In this document: positions 26,085 to 35,349 of the stretch, one piece after another
Numbering within the stretch: the first letter of the stretch is position 1
How the letters are laid out: every line of letters starts with the position of its first letter
NCBI GenBank assembly: GCA_022823165.1
Contig: JAJDXR010000058.1
Span: forward strand, 38,936-102,935
DNA from: Anaerolineae bacterium
GTDB lineage: Bacteria; Chloroflexota; Anaerolineae; Aggregatilineales; Phototrophicaceae
Length of the DNA: 64,000 nt
Direction: 5' to 3'
Position numbers and translations under genes: made by a program
Notes under the pieces: model-generated
The model's input: only the letters and a program-made list of their open reading frames with translations
Databases searched by the model: none
Told to the model about the DNA's origin: nothing

Positions 26085-27038
26085 ATGACCACGCTTGTTA
26101 CCGGCGGCGCCGGCTTCATCGGCAGTCATGTGGCGGCCGACTTGCTCGCTCGCGGCGACCGCGTTGTTGTCCTCGATAACTTCAACGACTATTACGACCC
26201 GGCCATCAAGCGCGGGAACGCCGTCCGCTTGCGGGATTACGAATCGTGTACACTGGTCGAAGGCGACATCCGCGACGCCTCGCTGGTCGAGCGCGTCGTC
26301 GCCGAGCAGGGCATCAAGCGCGTGGCGCATCTGGCGGCGCTGGCTGGCGTGCGCGCCAGCGTCAATCAGCCGCGCCTGTACCTGGATGTCAACCTGATTG
26401 GCACACTCAACCTGCTGGAAGCGGCCAAGCGCGCCGGCAGCGAGCAATTTGTGCTGGCCTCTACTTCCTCCGTATACGGTCGCACTGAAATCCTGCCCTT
26501 TGTTGAGACTGATACTGCCGACCGGCCGCTGGCGGCTTATCCAGCCAGCAAACGCGCCGCCGAAATGCTCGCTCATACCTACCATAACCTGGCTGGCATG
26601 CCGGTGACGGCGCTGCGCTTTTTCAACGTCTATGGTCCCGCGGGCCGCCCGGATATGATGCCCTGGCGCCTGCTGGAAGCGACGCAGACTGGCGCGGAAA
26701 TCAAGCTCTTCAACGGCGGCGATATCCATCGCGACTGGACCTATATCGCCGACACGGTGGCGGGCGTCGTGGCCGCGCTGGACAAGCCCCTCGGCTTCGA
26801 GATCATCAATCTGGGCTGCGGCGCGCCGATTTCGCTGACGGACTTTGTCGAGACTATTGAAGCGCTCGCCGGTAAAGCTATCAATACTGTATCAGTACAA
26901 ACGCCGCTGAGCGACCCGCCCATCACTTATTGCAACAATGATAAAGCGCGGGAGTTATTGGGCTTCGCGCCCTCTGTTTCCATCCGCGAAGGGCTGCGGC
27001 GAACCTGGGAGTGGTACGCCCGTTATCGCGGATTGTAG
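26085..27038 (+). CDS. NAD-dependent nucleotide-sugar epimerase
   Basis: A 317-residue extended-SDR enzyme. TGGAGFIGSHVAADLLARGD is the NAD-binding start. ASTSSVYGR and AAYPASKRAAE give the Ser/Thr and Tyr-x-x-x-Lys catalytic residues. FFNVYGPAGRPDMMPWRL matches the UDP-glucuronate 4-epimerase group (family RFFTVYGPWGRPDMA), so 4-epimerisation of a UDP-hexuronate is the best guess; UDP-glucose 4-epimerase is the alternative. Its 3' end overlaps the convergent Gfo/Idh/MocA gene by 16 bp. Confidence 0.88.
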   Translation: MTTLVTGGAGFIGSHVAADLLARGDRVVVLDNFNDYYDPAIKRGNAVRLRDYESCTLVEGDIRDASLVERVVAEQGIKRVAHLAALAGVRASVNQPRLYLDVNLIGTLNLLEAAKRAGSEQFVLASTSSVYGRTEILPFVETDTADRPLAAYPASKRAAEMLAHTYHNLAGMPVTALRFFNVYGPAGRPDMMPWRLLEATQTGAEIKLFNGGDIHRDWTYIADTVAGVVAALDKPLGFEIINLGCGAPISLTDFVETIEALAGKAINTVSVQTPLSDPPITYCNNDKARELLGFAPSVSIREGLRRTWEWYARYRGL

Positions 27039-28036
27039 AGCGCCGGCCGCTGCCGGCCGACAGCGCGCTCGGGCAAGCCGCTCTCCACGGAGCGAATGCA
27101 AGCCTCAGCTACGACCAGCGACATATAGCCGTCCCAAGCCGAGGGGCCGGTCGGCTGGCCCCCTCGGATGGCATCCACCCAAATCTGTACTTCGTTAAGG
27201 TAGGCTTGGGCGAAACGCTGGGGCCAGTCCGGACTAACGCCTTGCGACGCCGTATGCCCGCGCCTGAGAACTGGGCTGCTGTGGCTGATCGTCCGCGCCT
27301 TGCCCGCTTCGCCGGTTATCTCCACCACAATCTCGTAGCCATAGCCGGAGTCGCCGCTCCACTCAAGTGTGCCGATGGCGCCGTCAGCGAAGGCCAGCTG
27401 CACTATGGCGTATCGGGCGCTGCGCGGCTGGTCGGGCTCGGACCTTACCCACTGCACAAAGACCTGGCTGATCTCCGCGTTCATCAGCCAGCGCGCCGAG
27501 TGGATGTCGTGTATCAGCGAATTGATAATGGCTCCTTCGATGCTTGAGTTTTCGCGCCAGGGGTTGATGTGCTCGCCGCGGAAACTCAGCGCCTTGCCGA
27601 TATCGCCGCGCGCCAGCATATCGTAAACATCGGCGTGGGTTTGGTCATAGACGCGCATGAAACCAACTTGCGCGAGCCGCCGTCCCGCCGCCAACTCAGC
27701 CTGCAGTACGCGCTCGCCGTCCGCCACGCTGGTCGCCATGGGCTTCTCGCAGAGCACTGGCTTGCCGGCGTCGATGCATGCCAGCGTTTGCTCGGCGTGA
27801 AAGGCATCGGGGCTGGCGATCAGCAGGGCGTCTACAGCCGGATCGGCGATGAGCGCGCCGGCATCGGTATAGGCTTGCGCGCCGCAGTCGGCCGCCACAA
27901 CCTGCGCGCGTTCGCTGTCGACATCCATGACCGCCGCCACCGCCGCGCCTTGAGTCTTCCGGGCGATATTGCGGGCGTGCAAGGCGCCGATCATGCCGGC
28001 GCCAATCACGCCCACCTGCAGCAAGTCATTCTTCAT
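27023..28036 (-). CDS. Gfo/Idh/MocA-family oxidoreductase
   Basis: A 337-residue NAD(P)-dependent oxidoreductase of the glucose-fructose oxidoreductase / inositol dehydrogenase family. It begins LQVGVIGAGMIGALHARNI, carries the catalytic Lys motif CEKPMATSVADGE near residue 98, and has HDIHSARWLM near residue 177, the family His/Asp region. AAGGAAACGGCGCC precedes the ATG. It is probably an inositol or sugar dehydrogenase. An importer operon begins divergently about 360 bp upstream, and a role in using its substrate is plausible. Confidence 0.88.
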   Translation of the reverse strand: MKNDLLQVGVIGAGMIGALHARNIARKTQGAAVAAVMDVDSERAQVVAADCGAQAYTDAGALIADPAVDALLIASPDAFHAEQTLACIDAGKPVLCEKPMATSVADGERVLQAELAAGRRLAQVGFMRVYDQTHADVYDMLARGDIGKALSFRGEHINPWRENSSIEGAIINSLIHDIHSARWLMNAEISQVFVQWVRSEPDQPRSARYAIVQLAFADGAIGTLEWSGDSGYGYEIVVEITGEAGKARTISHSSPVLRRGHTASQGVSPDWPQRFAQAYLNEVQIWVDAIRGGQPTGPSAWDGYMSLVVAEACIRSVESGLPERAVGRQRPALYNPR

Positions 28037-28156
28037 GGCGCCGTTTCCTTGGCGTCAGCCCAAGTTTCACGATATTCGCCGAGTGTAGCGCGTTTGCGCG
28101 GCGCTGCAATAGCCCGTTGCGACGCGCGCGGCTAAGCTAGTCGGCGGCTGACAGCG

Positions 28157-28280
28157 GGGAGTATCTATTATAGAGGCTGCGGTTTCCCTTCGACTCAAAG
28201 AAAAAACTCTGTGTCTCTGTGGTGAATTAACCTGTGCCGAGCTCGGCATTCAGGACATGTCCACCAAGATAGCCACTCCC
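28157..28280. mobile_element. MITE-like element, copy 1
   Basis: A 124-bp sequence with imperfect terminal inverted repeats: GGGAGTATCTATTATAGAGG on the left and, as reverse complement, GGGAGTGGCTATCTTGGTGG on the right. The interior (GCGGTTTCCCTTCGACTCAA, CTCTGTGTCTCTGTGG, GAATTAACCTGTGCC, CTCGGCATTCAGGA) matches 36863-37017 closely. The ends also resemble the left end of the IS1-like remnant at 48139. It lies between the Gfo/Idh/MocA gene and the importer promoter. Confidence 0.7.
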
Positions 28281-28294
28281 GAAAGCGCCATAAT

Positions 28295-28323
28295 TTGGCT
28301 TTAGACTTGGCAAGCGTTACAAT
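28295..28323 (+). promoter_or_regulatory. Putative promoter of the first ABC importer
   Basis: TTGGCT (28295-28300) and TACAAT (28318-28323) are separated by exactly 17 bp, a sigma-70-like arrangement about 75 bp before the binding-protein ATG. It lies directly beside the MITE-like element. This is a pattern match only. Confidence 0.4.
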
Positions 28324-28397
28324 CGTTGTGGGCGCTGGCTGGCGTCTTGTCATTAGCGTCTATTTGTCAGCGACAATTCCGATTAAGGAGTATCCCT

Positions 28398-29681
28398 ATG
28401 AAACGCTTGGTTCTATTGCTCGCATTGCTGGCGCTGGTCTTTCCAGTTGTCGGGCAAGATATGGGCAGCTGCATGTTGGAGGCGCCGGAGTCGGCTGCAA
28501 CCATCAACATGATCGGCTGGACCTATCCTATCATCGACTTCTACGCTGACGAGCTGGAAGCCTGCAACAGCGTTGACAACATTGATGTCAACACGCAGCT
28601 GCTTGATTCCGGCGCGGCGCATGACCAACTGCGCCTGGCTTTGGGCGCCGGCGGCACATCGCCCTACGATATCATCATGGTCACGCAAGGCGATATCGAA
28701 TCCTATGTCGCCGAAGGCTGGATGATGCCGCTTAATGATCTGATCGACAAGTATGAGGATGAATATCAGATCTCGGACATCCTGGGCATCGGCGACATGA
28801 CGGTCGACGGCAATATCTACGGGCTGCCCATGGAGCAGAATACGCGTCACATGTTCTACCGGCCGGACCTGCTCGAGAAACACGGCATTGATGTTCCCGA
28901 GACTTGGGACGATGTCATCGCAGCTTGCGGCGTGTTGGATGCCGAAGACAGCATTGTCATCCCCTTCACCGTTCAGCTGCACGCTGGCTGGGCCTGGCGT
29001 CTTGAATTCATGGATCTCGTCCTTGGATTCGGCGGCGACCTGCTCAACGAGGACAACAGTCCCGCTTTCAATAGCGACGAAGGTGTGATGGCGCTGGAAA
29101 AACTGGTTGAGATCGTCGATGCCTGCATGGGCGAAGAAGGCTTGACCTACAGCATTGATGACAGCCAGATCGGCATCGCCACGGGCGAATTGGCGATGGC
29201 TTTCACCTGGGCCAGCCGCGCCGCCGCCATGGATGATCCGGACTTCTCCGATTTCGTTGGCGGCATCGAATTTGCGCCTGCTCCAAGGGCGATTGAAGGC
29301 GCGCCATACGCCGCAACAGGCGGGACCGGCGCCGGTCTCGGTATTCCGGCCAATATCGATGACGATCCCGAGCTGGTCTTCCAGGTTATCCTGGAAGCCA
29401 TGGACGAAGAAACGATGCTGCGTGGTTCCAACTACGGTGTGATTACACGCCAGGCCGTAGCGGCAATAGCTGACGCGCGCTACCTGCCGGCCGTCTTTGA
29501 AACTATCGCTGGCGGCGTAGAAGGCTCCAATGTGCCCGCCATCGGCGCCGTGTTGAATCCGGTTTTGGCCAACTGGCTGCCGCAGATCGTCAAGGGCGAA
29601 ATGTCCGCGGCCGAAGTGCTGGACGCCGCTGCTGAAGCCTACACGGCTGAAGCCACTGCTCAAGGCTTCATTGAAGGCTAG
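28398..29681 (+). CDS. ABC sugar-binding protein
   Basis: A 427-residue extracytoplasmic solute-binding protein of family 1. The start at 28398 is set by AAGGAG and by the signal peptide MKRLVLLLALLALVFPVVGQ; there is no lipobox Cys at the cleavage site. The body is typical: VNTQLLDSGAAHDQLRLALG near residue 66, YDIIMVTQGDI, YGLPMEQNTRHMFYRPDLLEKHGI and PETWDDVIAACG. It is first in a three-gene importer with the two permeases at 29925 and 30785. The ligand is unknown but is probably an oligosaccharide or sugar alcohol. Confidence 0.9.
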   Translation: MKRLVLLLALLALVFPVVGQDMGSCMLEAPESAATINMIGWTYPIIDFYADELEACNSVDNIDVNTQLLDSGAAHDQLRLALGAGGTSPYDIIMVTQGDIESYVAEGWMMPLNDLIDKYEDEYQISDILGIGDMTVDGNIYGLPMEQNTRHMFYRPDLLEKHGIDVPETWDDVIAACGVLDAEDSIVIPFTVQLHAGWAWRLEFMDLVLGFGGDLLNEDNSPAFNSDEGVMALEKLVEIVDACMGEEGLTYSIDDSQIGIATGELAMAFTWASRAAAMDDPDFSDFVGGIEFAPAPRAIEGAPYAATGGTGAGLGIPANIDDDPELVFQVILEAMDEETMLRGSNYGVITRQAVAAIADARYLPAVFETIAGGVEGSNVPAIGAVLNPVLANWLPQIVKGEMSAAEVLDAAAEAYTAEATAQGFIEG

Positions 29682-29697
29682 GTGTATAGTCCCGCCT

Positions 29698-29736
29698 GCC
29701 GCCCCTTGGCTCTGATTGCCTTGAGCACGGGGCGGC
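29698..29736 (+). terminator. Stem-loop between binding protein and permeases
   Basis: GCCGCCCC (29698-29705) pairs with GGGGCGGC (29729-29736) around a 23-base loop. There is no U tract. Such hairpins after binding-protein genes often protect the 3' end and lower permease expression; that role is inferred here. Confidence 0.45.
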
Positions 29737-29924
29737 GGCGGAACACGTTTGGGCGGACCGCCGGTTCGCTTCTACAATTTGCGCTTCCTTGCAGGGGCAG
29801 CCGGTGCTTGGCCCCGCGTCATTTATCGACCGCAGGCGGTGATTGACGCGGTCTTGGATATGATTGCAGCTCTTAAGGCTGGCGTCCCGTTATTGCCGCG
29901 CGCGAAATTGGAAAGAGATTACTG

Positions 29925-30785
29925 ATGAAACGCGGCGCCTTTGCGGCTTTTGTGGGTCCCAGCGTCTTCATTATGCTGGCGCTGATGACCTTGCCCTTGC
30001 TGGCGTCGATCTTCCTCGGGCTACATTACATCACCTTTCGCAATCTCGACGAGCCGGTTTGGGTTGGTTTTCAGAATTATCAAGAGGTACTGGCCGATCC
30101 TGAATTCTGGGATTCGCTGGAATTCACGCTGCTGTTCATCCTGGCGGCTGTGCCGGCGCGTGTCATCCTCGGCCTGCTCTTCGCCTTACTGCTGGACCAA
30201 ATCACACGTATGCGCGGCCTGTTCATCGCGGCCGCCCTTGTGCCCTTTGTCATGACGCCGGTTGTCGGCACCTTGATCTTCCGCGATATGTTTGATCGCG
30301 GCGGACCCTATTGGTACTGGATGCAGCAATTATTTGACTACCGCCTGTTCATGAACAGCACCACCGTGCCGCTGCTCATCATATTCCACAGCATCTGGAC
30401 GGCGACTCCCTTCGCCATGATAGTGCTCTTCGCCGGCTTGCAGACGCTGCCGCAAGAATCGCTGGAGGCGGCTCGCGTTGATGGCGCGTCCTGGTTCCGC
30501 CAACTCTGGCATGTGGCGATTCCCCATCTGCGCTCGCTCTTCGTTTTCATCGGCTTGATCTCGATCATGGATTCCTATCGCGTGTTTGACAGCGTATTTG
30601 TATTGACGCAGCAGAACCCCATCTTCGACAGCGAAACCATCATGTACTACAACTTCCAGGTGGCTCTCAGTTTCGGCCGGCTGGGCAAAGCCAACGCCAT
30701 GAGCGTGCTCACCGTCATCGGCATCTTCGTCGTCCTGATTCCCTTCCTGGTCATGACCTACCGCGAGCAGACCGAGGAAAGCTGA
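29925..30785 (+). CDS. ABC sugar permease (MalF/UgpA-like)
   Basis: A 286-residue inner-membrane permease with six predicted helices. The cytoplasmic EAA loop reads ESLEAARVDGASWFRQLWHVAIPHL (EAA-x3-G-x9-I-x-LP type), the contact site for the ATPase subunit. GGAAAGAG precedes the ATG. Its TGA overlaps the ATG of the next permease (TGATG), showing translational coupling. No ATPase gene is nearby. Confidence 0.92.
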   Translation: MKRGAFAAFVGPSVFIMLALMTLPLLASIFLGLHYITFRNLDEPVWVGFQNYQEVLADPEFWDSLEFTLLFILAAVPARVILGLLFALLLDQITRMRGLFIAAALVPFVMTPVVGTLIFRDMFDRGGPYWYWMQQLFDYRLFMNSTTVPLLIIFHSIWTATPFAMIVLFAGLQTLPQESLEAARVDGASWFRQLWHVAIPHLRSLFVFIGLISIMDSYRVFDSVFVLTQQNPIFDSETIMYYNFQVALSFGRLGKANAMSVLTVIGIFVVLIPFLVMTYREQTEES

Positions 30786-31789
30786 TGACGCGCACATCAA
30801 ACCCATTCGCGCGACTGCTCATCTATGTCGCGCTGGCCTTCTTCACCGTCTACAACGTTTTGCCTTTCTGCTGGACGATCCTGAACTCGATCAAGCTGCC
30901 CAAAGACGCCAATGCCCGGGCGCCGCGTTTCGTTTTCAGTCCAACCGGCGAGAATTACAGCGAGCTTTGGCTGAATATGTCGCCGCAGGACTTCGCGCCT
31001 TATGGTTTGTTGCTGGTGGTCATCATCTTTGTATTGTTCGTGATCGGCTTATCCGCCAAGCGCATCCCGGCGCCTGATTCGCTTGTCTACATCGGCTGCA
31101 TATTCGCCGGCGTTCTTGTTGCCCTGTGGCTGCCGGAAGTTGTTAATACGGCGGAGTTTTACGATTACCTGATCAACAGTGTCATCGTCACGATGGGTAC
31201 GCTCTGCATCTCTTTAACGATTGGCGCCCTGGCAGGTTATGGACTGGCCCGCTTTCGGCATGTGATTTCAGTCTACATTCTGGTCATAGCGCTGGCATTC
31301 CGCTCGCTGCCCAGCCTGGCTTTGGTCTTGCCCTTCTATTACCTGGGGCAGCTCTCCGGCTTGTACGATACGCATATCCTGCTGATATTCTGTCTGGTCG
31401 CGGTCAACCAGCCCTTCACCATCTGGATGCTGCGCAGTTTCTTCATGGAGATCCCGCGCGAAATTGAAGAAGCCGCCATGATCGACGGGGCGGGCCGGCT
31501 GCGCTCCTTCGTCTCGGTAATCGTACCCATCATGTGGCCCGGCATTATCACTACCGGTCTGTTTACTTTGCTGCTGGCCTACAACGACTTTTTGCTGGCG
31601 CGCATCTTGACGCAGATCAACTGGACGTTGCCGGTTGGCATCGCGCAATTCACCGGCGGCGAAGATCCGGGTCATGTCACGCTGGCGGCGGCGGCCTCCG
31701 TATCAACGACGCTGCCGATTCTGGTTGTGATCATATTCTTCCAGAAATACTTGATCCGCGGATTGGCCTCCGGCGCTGTGAAAGGGTAG
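30785..31789 (+). CDS. ABC sugar permease (MalG/UgpE-like) with two extra helices
   Basis: A 334-residue permease with the EAA loop EIEEAAMIDGAGRLRSFVSVIVP and the typical C-terminus KYLIRGLASGAVKG. Family members are usually 270-300 residues. The extra length lies between the first helix and the core: residues about 77-95 (LLLVVIIFVLFVIGL) and about 106-121 (YIGCIFAGVLVALWL) form two added hydrophobic segments where MalG has a periplasmic loop. The role of this insert is unknown. The gene ends the importer unit. Confidence 0.9.
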   Translation: MTRTSNPFARLLIYVALAFFTVYNVLPFCWTILNSIKLPKDANARAPRFVFSPTGENYSELWLNMSPQDFAPYGLLLVVIIFVLFVIGLSAKRIPAPDSLVYIGCIFAGVLVALWLPEVVNTAEFYDYLINSVIVTMGTLCISLTIGALAGYGLARFRHVISVYILVIALAFRSLPSLALVLPFYYLGQLSGLYDTHILLIFCLVAVNQPFTIWMLRSFFMEIPREIEEAAMIDGAGRLRSFVSVIVPIMWPGIITTGLFTLLLAYNDFLLARILTQINWTLPVGIAQFTGGEDPGHVTLAAAASVSTTLPILVVIIFFQKYLIRGLASGAVKG

Positions 31790-31910
31790 GCGCGTTTGCC
31801 TCCGGATTCGACAGTTATTGTTGTGCTGGCGGGCGCGCCAGGTATTGAAGCGCGCGCTGAGGGCATAAATTGCTTTTCTCAGTCATTGCGAGTAAGTCAT
31901 GCAAATGCTT

Positions 31911-32000
31911 GCCACAGAGGAAAAGTTTCTTAAGACGAGATTCGCATGACTAATTTACGTTTACTTCTGTAACTCATTGCGCTCTGTGTATTCGGTGGCA
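31911..32000. repeat. Fragment related to repeat A
   Basis: A 90-bp sequence begins GCCACAGAGGAAAAG and ends GCTCTGTGTATTCGGTGGCA, with the same terminal motifs as repeat A but a shorter centre. It lies between the importer and the sulfatase-like gene. Confidence 0.5.
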
Positions 32001-32034
32001 ATGCGCAGAATAATCGCCCGAGGAGACGTACCCT

Positions 32035-33402
32035 ATGAACATCGTCTGCGTCGTCACTGATACGCTTAGAGTCGACTACCTGCCGACATACGGCAACCAA
32101 GAGGTTATCGCGCCGAATCTGACGCAATTCGCGCAGGAAGCGCTTGTCTTTGAAGACTGCCACTCGGCTTCGTTCCCGACTGTGCCAACGCGAGCTGATA
32201 TCGCGACGGGCCGCTTCACCTTCACCTACCTGACCTGGGGACCCTTGCCGCAAGACGAAATCACCTTGGCCGACTTGATGACCAAGGCCGGCTACCGCAC
32301 GATGGGCATCGGCGATAACCCCTTCCTCATCCGCAATGGCTACGGCTATGATCGAGGCTTCCACGACTTCATCTGGATACGCGGCCAGCGCGAAGCCTCA
32401 GGGCGCCCCGATGTGACCAGCTTGTGGAAAGCGGAAGACGACCGCTTTGCGCCGCGGACCTTCAAGGCAGCCATGGATTGGATCGAGCGCCACCACGACG
32501 AGCGCTTCTTCTTGTACATCGACGCCTGGGACCCGCATGAGCCCTGGGATCCGCCGGCGCATTACGTCAAACCTTATATGCCGGACTACGCCGGCGAGCA
32601 GGTCTACCCCGCTTATTGGGACTGGGAGGATGCTGGTTACACGGCGCGCGATCTGGAAATCGGCCGAGCGACTTATATGGCGGAGATCACGATGGTCGAC
32701 CGCTGGTTCGGTCTGCTGCTGGACCGGCTGAAGTCTCTCGGCATCTATGATGACACCGCCGTACTCTTCGTCTCCGATCACGGCTTCTACTTTGGCGAAT
32801 TCGGCATCTTCGGCAAAAGCCGCTTCCGCTGGCCCGATAACACCATTCCAGTCATGGAAGCCATGGCGCGTTTCAAGCAGGGCGCCATCTCATACGCCTG
32901 CCCCAAGCACAACGAGATATCGCATGTGCCGCTTTTCGCCAGGATTCCCGGATACGATCCCAAACGCGTCCCGGGTTTGGTGAGCATTCCCGATATGATG
33001 CCGACTATGCTGGAGCTGGCGGGCATCGACAAGCCGGAGCGCGTTCAGGCGCATTCGCTGCTGCCTTTGGCGCGCGGCGAGGTCCAGCGCTTGCACGATA
33101 TCGTCGTGACCTCGCAGTCGCTGATTGACACCGCCGGCAACACCACCCTCATCGTCGACGACAGCGAGCGTGTCGTGGTCGAGGTCTCGCCCAGCACCAT
33201 TCGCGACGGCGAGTGGGACTTCTTCTATAGTCTGGAAGGCGAGCCAGTCGCCTTGTACGACGCTGTGAATGACCCGGCTCACCAGCGCAATCTGGCGGCT
33301 GAACGGCCGGAAATCTGTGAAATGATGCATGCCCGGTTTGTGCGCTGGATGGACGAAATGGATACGCCCGCAGCCTACGCCGCGCCCAGAAGACGACTCT
33401 AG
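32035..33402 (+). CDS. Sulfatase-like hydrolase with Thr at the nucleophile position
   Basis: A 455-residue member of the alkaline-phosphatase/sulfatase superfamily. VVTDTLRVDYLPTYGN gives the first metal-binding Asp, WDPHEPWDPP the His-containing loop, and VLFVSDHGFYFGEFGIFGKSR the second metal pair and Lys. The active-site motif should be Cys/Ser-x-Pro-x-Arg; here it is T49-V-P-T-R53 followed by ADIATGR. With no Cys or Ser, formylglycine cannot form, so classical sulfatase activity is doubtful. Thr is the nucleophile in some phosphotransferases of this superfamily, so phosphoester or phosphonate hydrolysis is possible. There is no signal peptide. It lies between two sugar importers. Confidence 0.82.
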   Translation: MNIVCVVTDTLRVDYLPTYGNQEVIAPNLTQFAQEALVFEDCHSASFPTVPTRADIATGRFTFTYLTWGPLPQDEITLADLMTKAGYRTMGIGDNPFLIRNGYGYDRGFHDFIWIRGQREASGRPDVTSLWKAEDDRFAPRTFKAAMDWIERHHDERFFLYIDAWDPHEPWDPPAHYVKPYMPDYAGEQVYPAYWDWEDAGYTARDLEIGRATYMAEITMVDRWFGLLLDRLKSLGIYDDTAVLFVSDHGFYFGEFGIFGKSRFRWPDNTIPVMEAMARFKQGAISYACPKHNEISHVPLFARIPGYDPKRVPGLVSIPDMMPTMLELAGIDKPERVQAHSLLPLARGEVQRLHDIVVTSQSLIDTAGNTTLIVDDSERVVVEVSPSTIRDGEWDFFYSLEGEPVALYDAVNDPAHQRNLAAERPEICEMMHARFVRWMDEMDTPAAYAAPRRRL

Positions 33403-33446
33403 ACTTGATCTGCGCTGCGGTGAAAACCGGCGCTGAGGGCTGGGCG

Positions 33447-34280
33447 CTAACCCTTGATGGCGCCGACTGTCAAACCCTTGATGATGTGTCGCTGCGCCAG
33501 CAGAACCAGGATGAGCGCCGGGATCATGGCGACGAAGGAGCCGGCCGCCATTTCGCCGTAGCGGATATTGAATTCCTGCACGAAGTTGGCGATGCCAACC
33601 GGGATGGTGCGCCCGGCGCTGGTTGTCGTCAGCGACAGCGCGAACAGAAACTCTTTCCAACTGAATACGAATACCAGCACGGCCATCGCCGCCAGTCCGG
33701 GGCGCACAATTGGAATAATCACCATACGAAAGGCCTGCCACAGGGTACAGCCGTCAATAACGGCGGCCTCTTCCAACTCTTTTGGCACCTCGGCAAAGAA
33801 ATTCATCATCATGATCACCGCCAAGGGCATGTTCAGCACCATGTGCGCCATGATGACAGCCAGGGGCGTGTCGTATATGCCTGCGCCCCGCGCCCAAAGA
33901 TAATAGGGTGTGACGAATACGATGGGTGGCATCATATTGATGAATAAGAGCCAGACCAAAATGCCGCCTGTCACCCAGCGCGACCAGTTCAGGCGCGAGA
34001 TTGAGTAGGCCGCCAGCGACCCGATTACGCCGCAAATCACCGCAACGGCAGAGGATACGACCAGGCTGTTGCGCGTTAATTCGGCGAAATTACTGCGGCT
34101 GCCGGTGAATATCTCTTCGTAATTGCGGGTTTTGGCCTCAAAGAAAAAAGTACCGCTGTAAATGTCCGCTGTGCTTTTCAACGATGTCTGGACGATATAA
34201 AAGACGGGAAACAGGATGATGAAGACCACCACCAGCAAGGCGGCGTTAAGCAGGGCCTTGGAAACTGTTTTTTGATTCAT
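33447..34280 (-). CDS. ABC sugar permease (MalG-like)
   Basis: A 277-residue permease. The start at 34280 (MNQKTVSKALLNAAL) is chosen because its ATG overlaps the TGA of the upstream permease (ATGA). The EAA loop is ELEEAAVIDGCTLWQAFRMVIIPIVRPG and the C-terminus HIIKGLTVGAIKG is typical. It is the last gene of the second importer and ends just after the convergent sulfatase-like gene. Confidence 0.92.
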   Translation of the reverse strand: MNQKTVSKALLNAALLVVVFIILFPVFYIVQTSLKSTADIYSGTFFFEAKTRNYEEIFTGSRSNFAELTRNSLVVSSAVAVICGVIGSLAAYSISRLNWSRWVTGGILVWLLFINMMPPIVFVTPYYLWARGAGIYDTPLAVIMAHMVLNMPLAVIMMMNFFAEVPKELEEAAVIDGCTLWQAFRMVIIPIVRPGLAAMAVLVFVFSWKEFLFALSLTTTSAGRTIPVGIANFVQEFNIRYGEMAAGSFVAMIPALILVLLAQRHIIKGLTVGAIKG

Positions 34281-35203
34281 CCCAGCCGCCTCCTGACCAC
34301 GCGGCTCGCCCACAGGTAGAAGACCACGAATATCGTCATGAATGCCGCCACCAACAGCGAAAGAAAGGCTGCGTATCCCAAGCGGAATTGTTCGCTGAAC
34401 ACCTTGTAAATGTGCATACTGATCACCTGCGTGGCCGTGCCGGGTCCGCCGGAGGTCAGCACAAATATCTGATCGAATACCTTAAAAGCGAGAATGGTGC
34501 GCAGCAGCATCGCCACCAGGATCGTCGGCGCCATGATCGGCAGTATGACATGTCGAATCATGCGGAATTCGTTCGCGCCGTCCACCCGCGCCGCCTCCAG
34601 CAGCGACGGCGGAATCGATTCGATGCCGGCTAGCATGATCAAAAACAGAAAACTGGTCCAATGCCAGACGTCAACGATGATGACCGATATCAGCGCCAGG
34701 TCAGGATCGGCCGTCCAGAGCGGCGGATTCTGTACGCCCAGCTCAATCAGGATCGTGGTGATTAGCCCGTAGTTAAAATCGTAGATCAGGGACCAGGTGG
34801 TGCCGATCGCCACCGGCGGTATCAGCAAGGGAATAATCACCACGCTGCGATACAGGATAGACAAGGTCTTGGTGCGGCTGATGGCGACCGCTAACGTAAA
34901 GCCGGCAACCGTTTCGATGATTACCACGGCGACGACAAAGACCAGGGTATTCTTGAGCGCGATGCCGACAATTGGGTCCTTCGCCAGATTATCCAACTGG
35001 CGCAAGCCAATGAACTCCGAGACCAGCTCGCCTTCGACGAACTCAAGCTCGGATACACTCATCTGCAGCAGTTGTATGATGGGCAATACGGTAAACACCG
35101 TCAGGACGACCAGCAAGGGAACCAGCGCCCAATACTTGAAGCTGCCCTGGCCGAACAGCATCGTTCGCAAATCGCGCGAATCGCTCAAGGACAGTTGCGT
35201 CAT
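34277..35203 (-). CDS. ABC sugar permease (MalF-like)
   Basis: A 308-residue permease with six predicted helices. The EAA loop is SLLEAARVDGANEFRMIRHVILPIMAP. The first helix starts near residue 20 (YWALVPLLVVLTVFTVLP). It sits between the binding protein (ending 146 bp upstream) and the MalG-like gene it overlaps. No ATPase gene is present. Confidence 0.92.
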   Translation of the reverse strand: MTQLSLSDSRDLRTMLFGQGSFKYWALVPLLVVLTVFTVLPIIQLLQMSVSELEFVEGELVSEFIGLRQLDNLAKDPIVGIALKNTLVFVVAVVIIETVAGFTLAVAISRTKTLSILYRSVVIIPLLIPPVAIGTTWSLIYDFNYGLITTILIELGVQNPPLWTADPDLALISVIIVDVWHWTSFLFLIMLAGIESIPPSLLEAARVDGANEFRMIRHVILPIMAPTILVAMLLRTILAFKVFDQIFVLTSGGPGTATQVISMHIYKVFSEQFRLGYAAFLSLLVAAFMTIFVVFYLWASRVVRRRLG

Positions 35204-35349
35204 ACCAATTTCGTCACCACTTCATCCGCAGGCAAGCCAGGCGCCAGCGCTTTGCGCCCGCAAGCTCCACAGCCGACCTTGATGAATCAGGAACTGGCAT
35301 CGCGCGCGCCGCGCAATGCCAGTTCTTCGCGAACTTATGCTAACCGGGC

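Noticed and set aside
28413..29663. 416-codon minus-strand frame opposite the first binding protein
   Set aside because: It is a shadow of a gene with signal peptide and binding-protein motifs.
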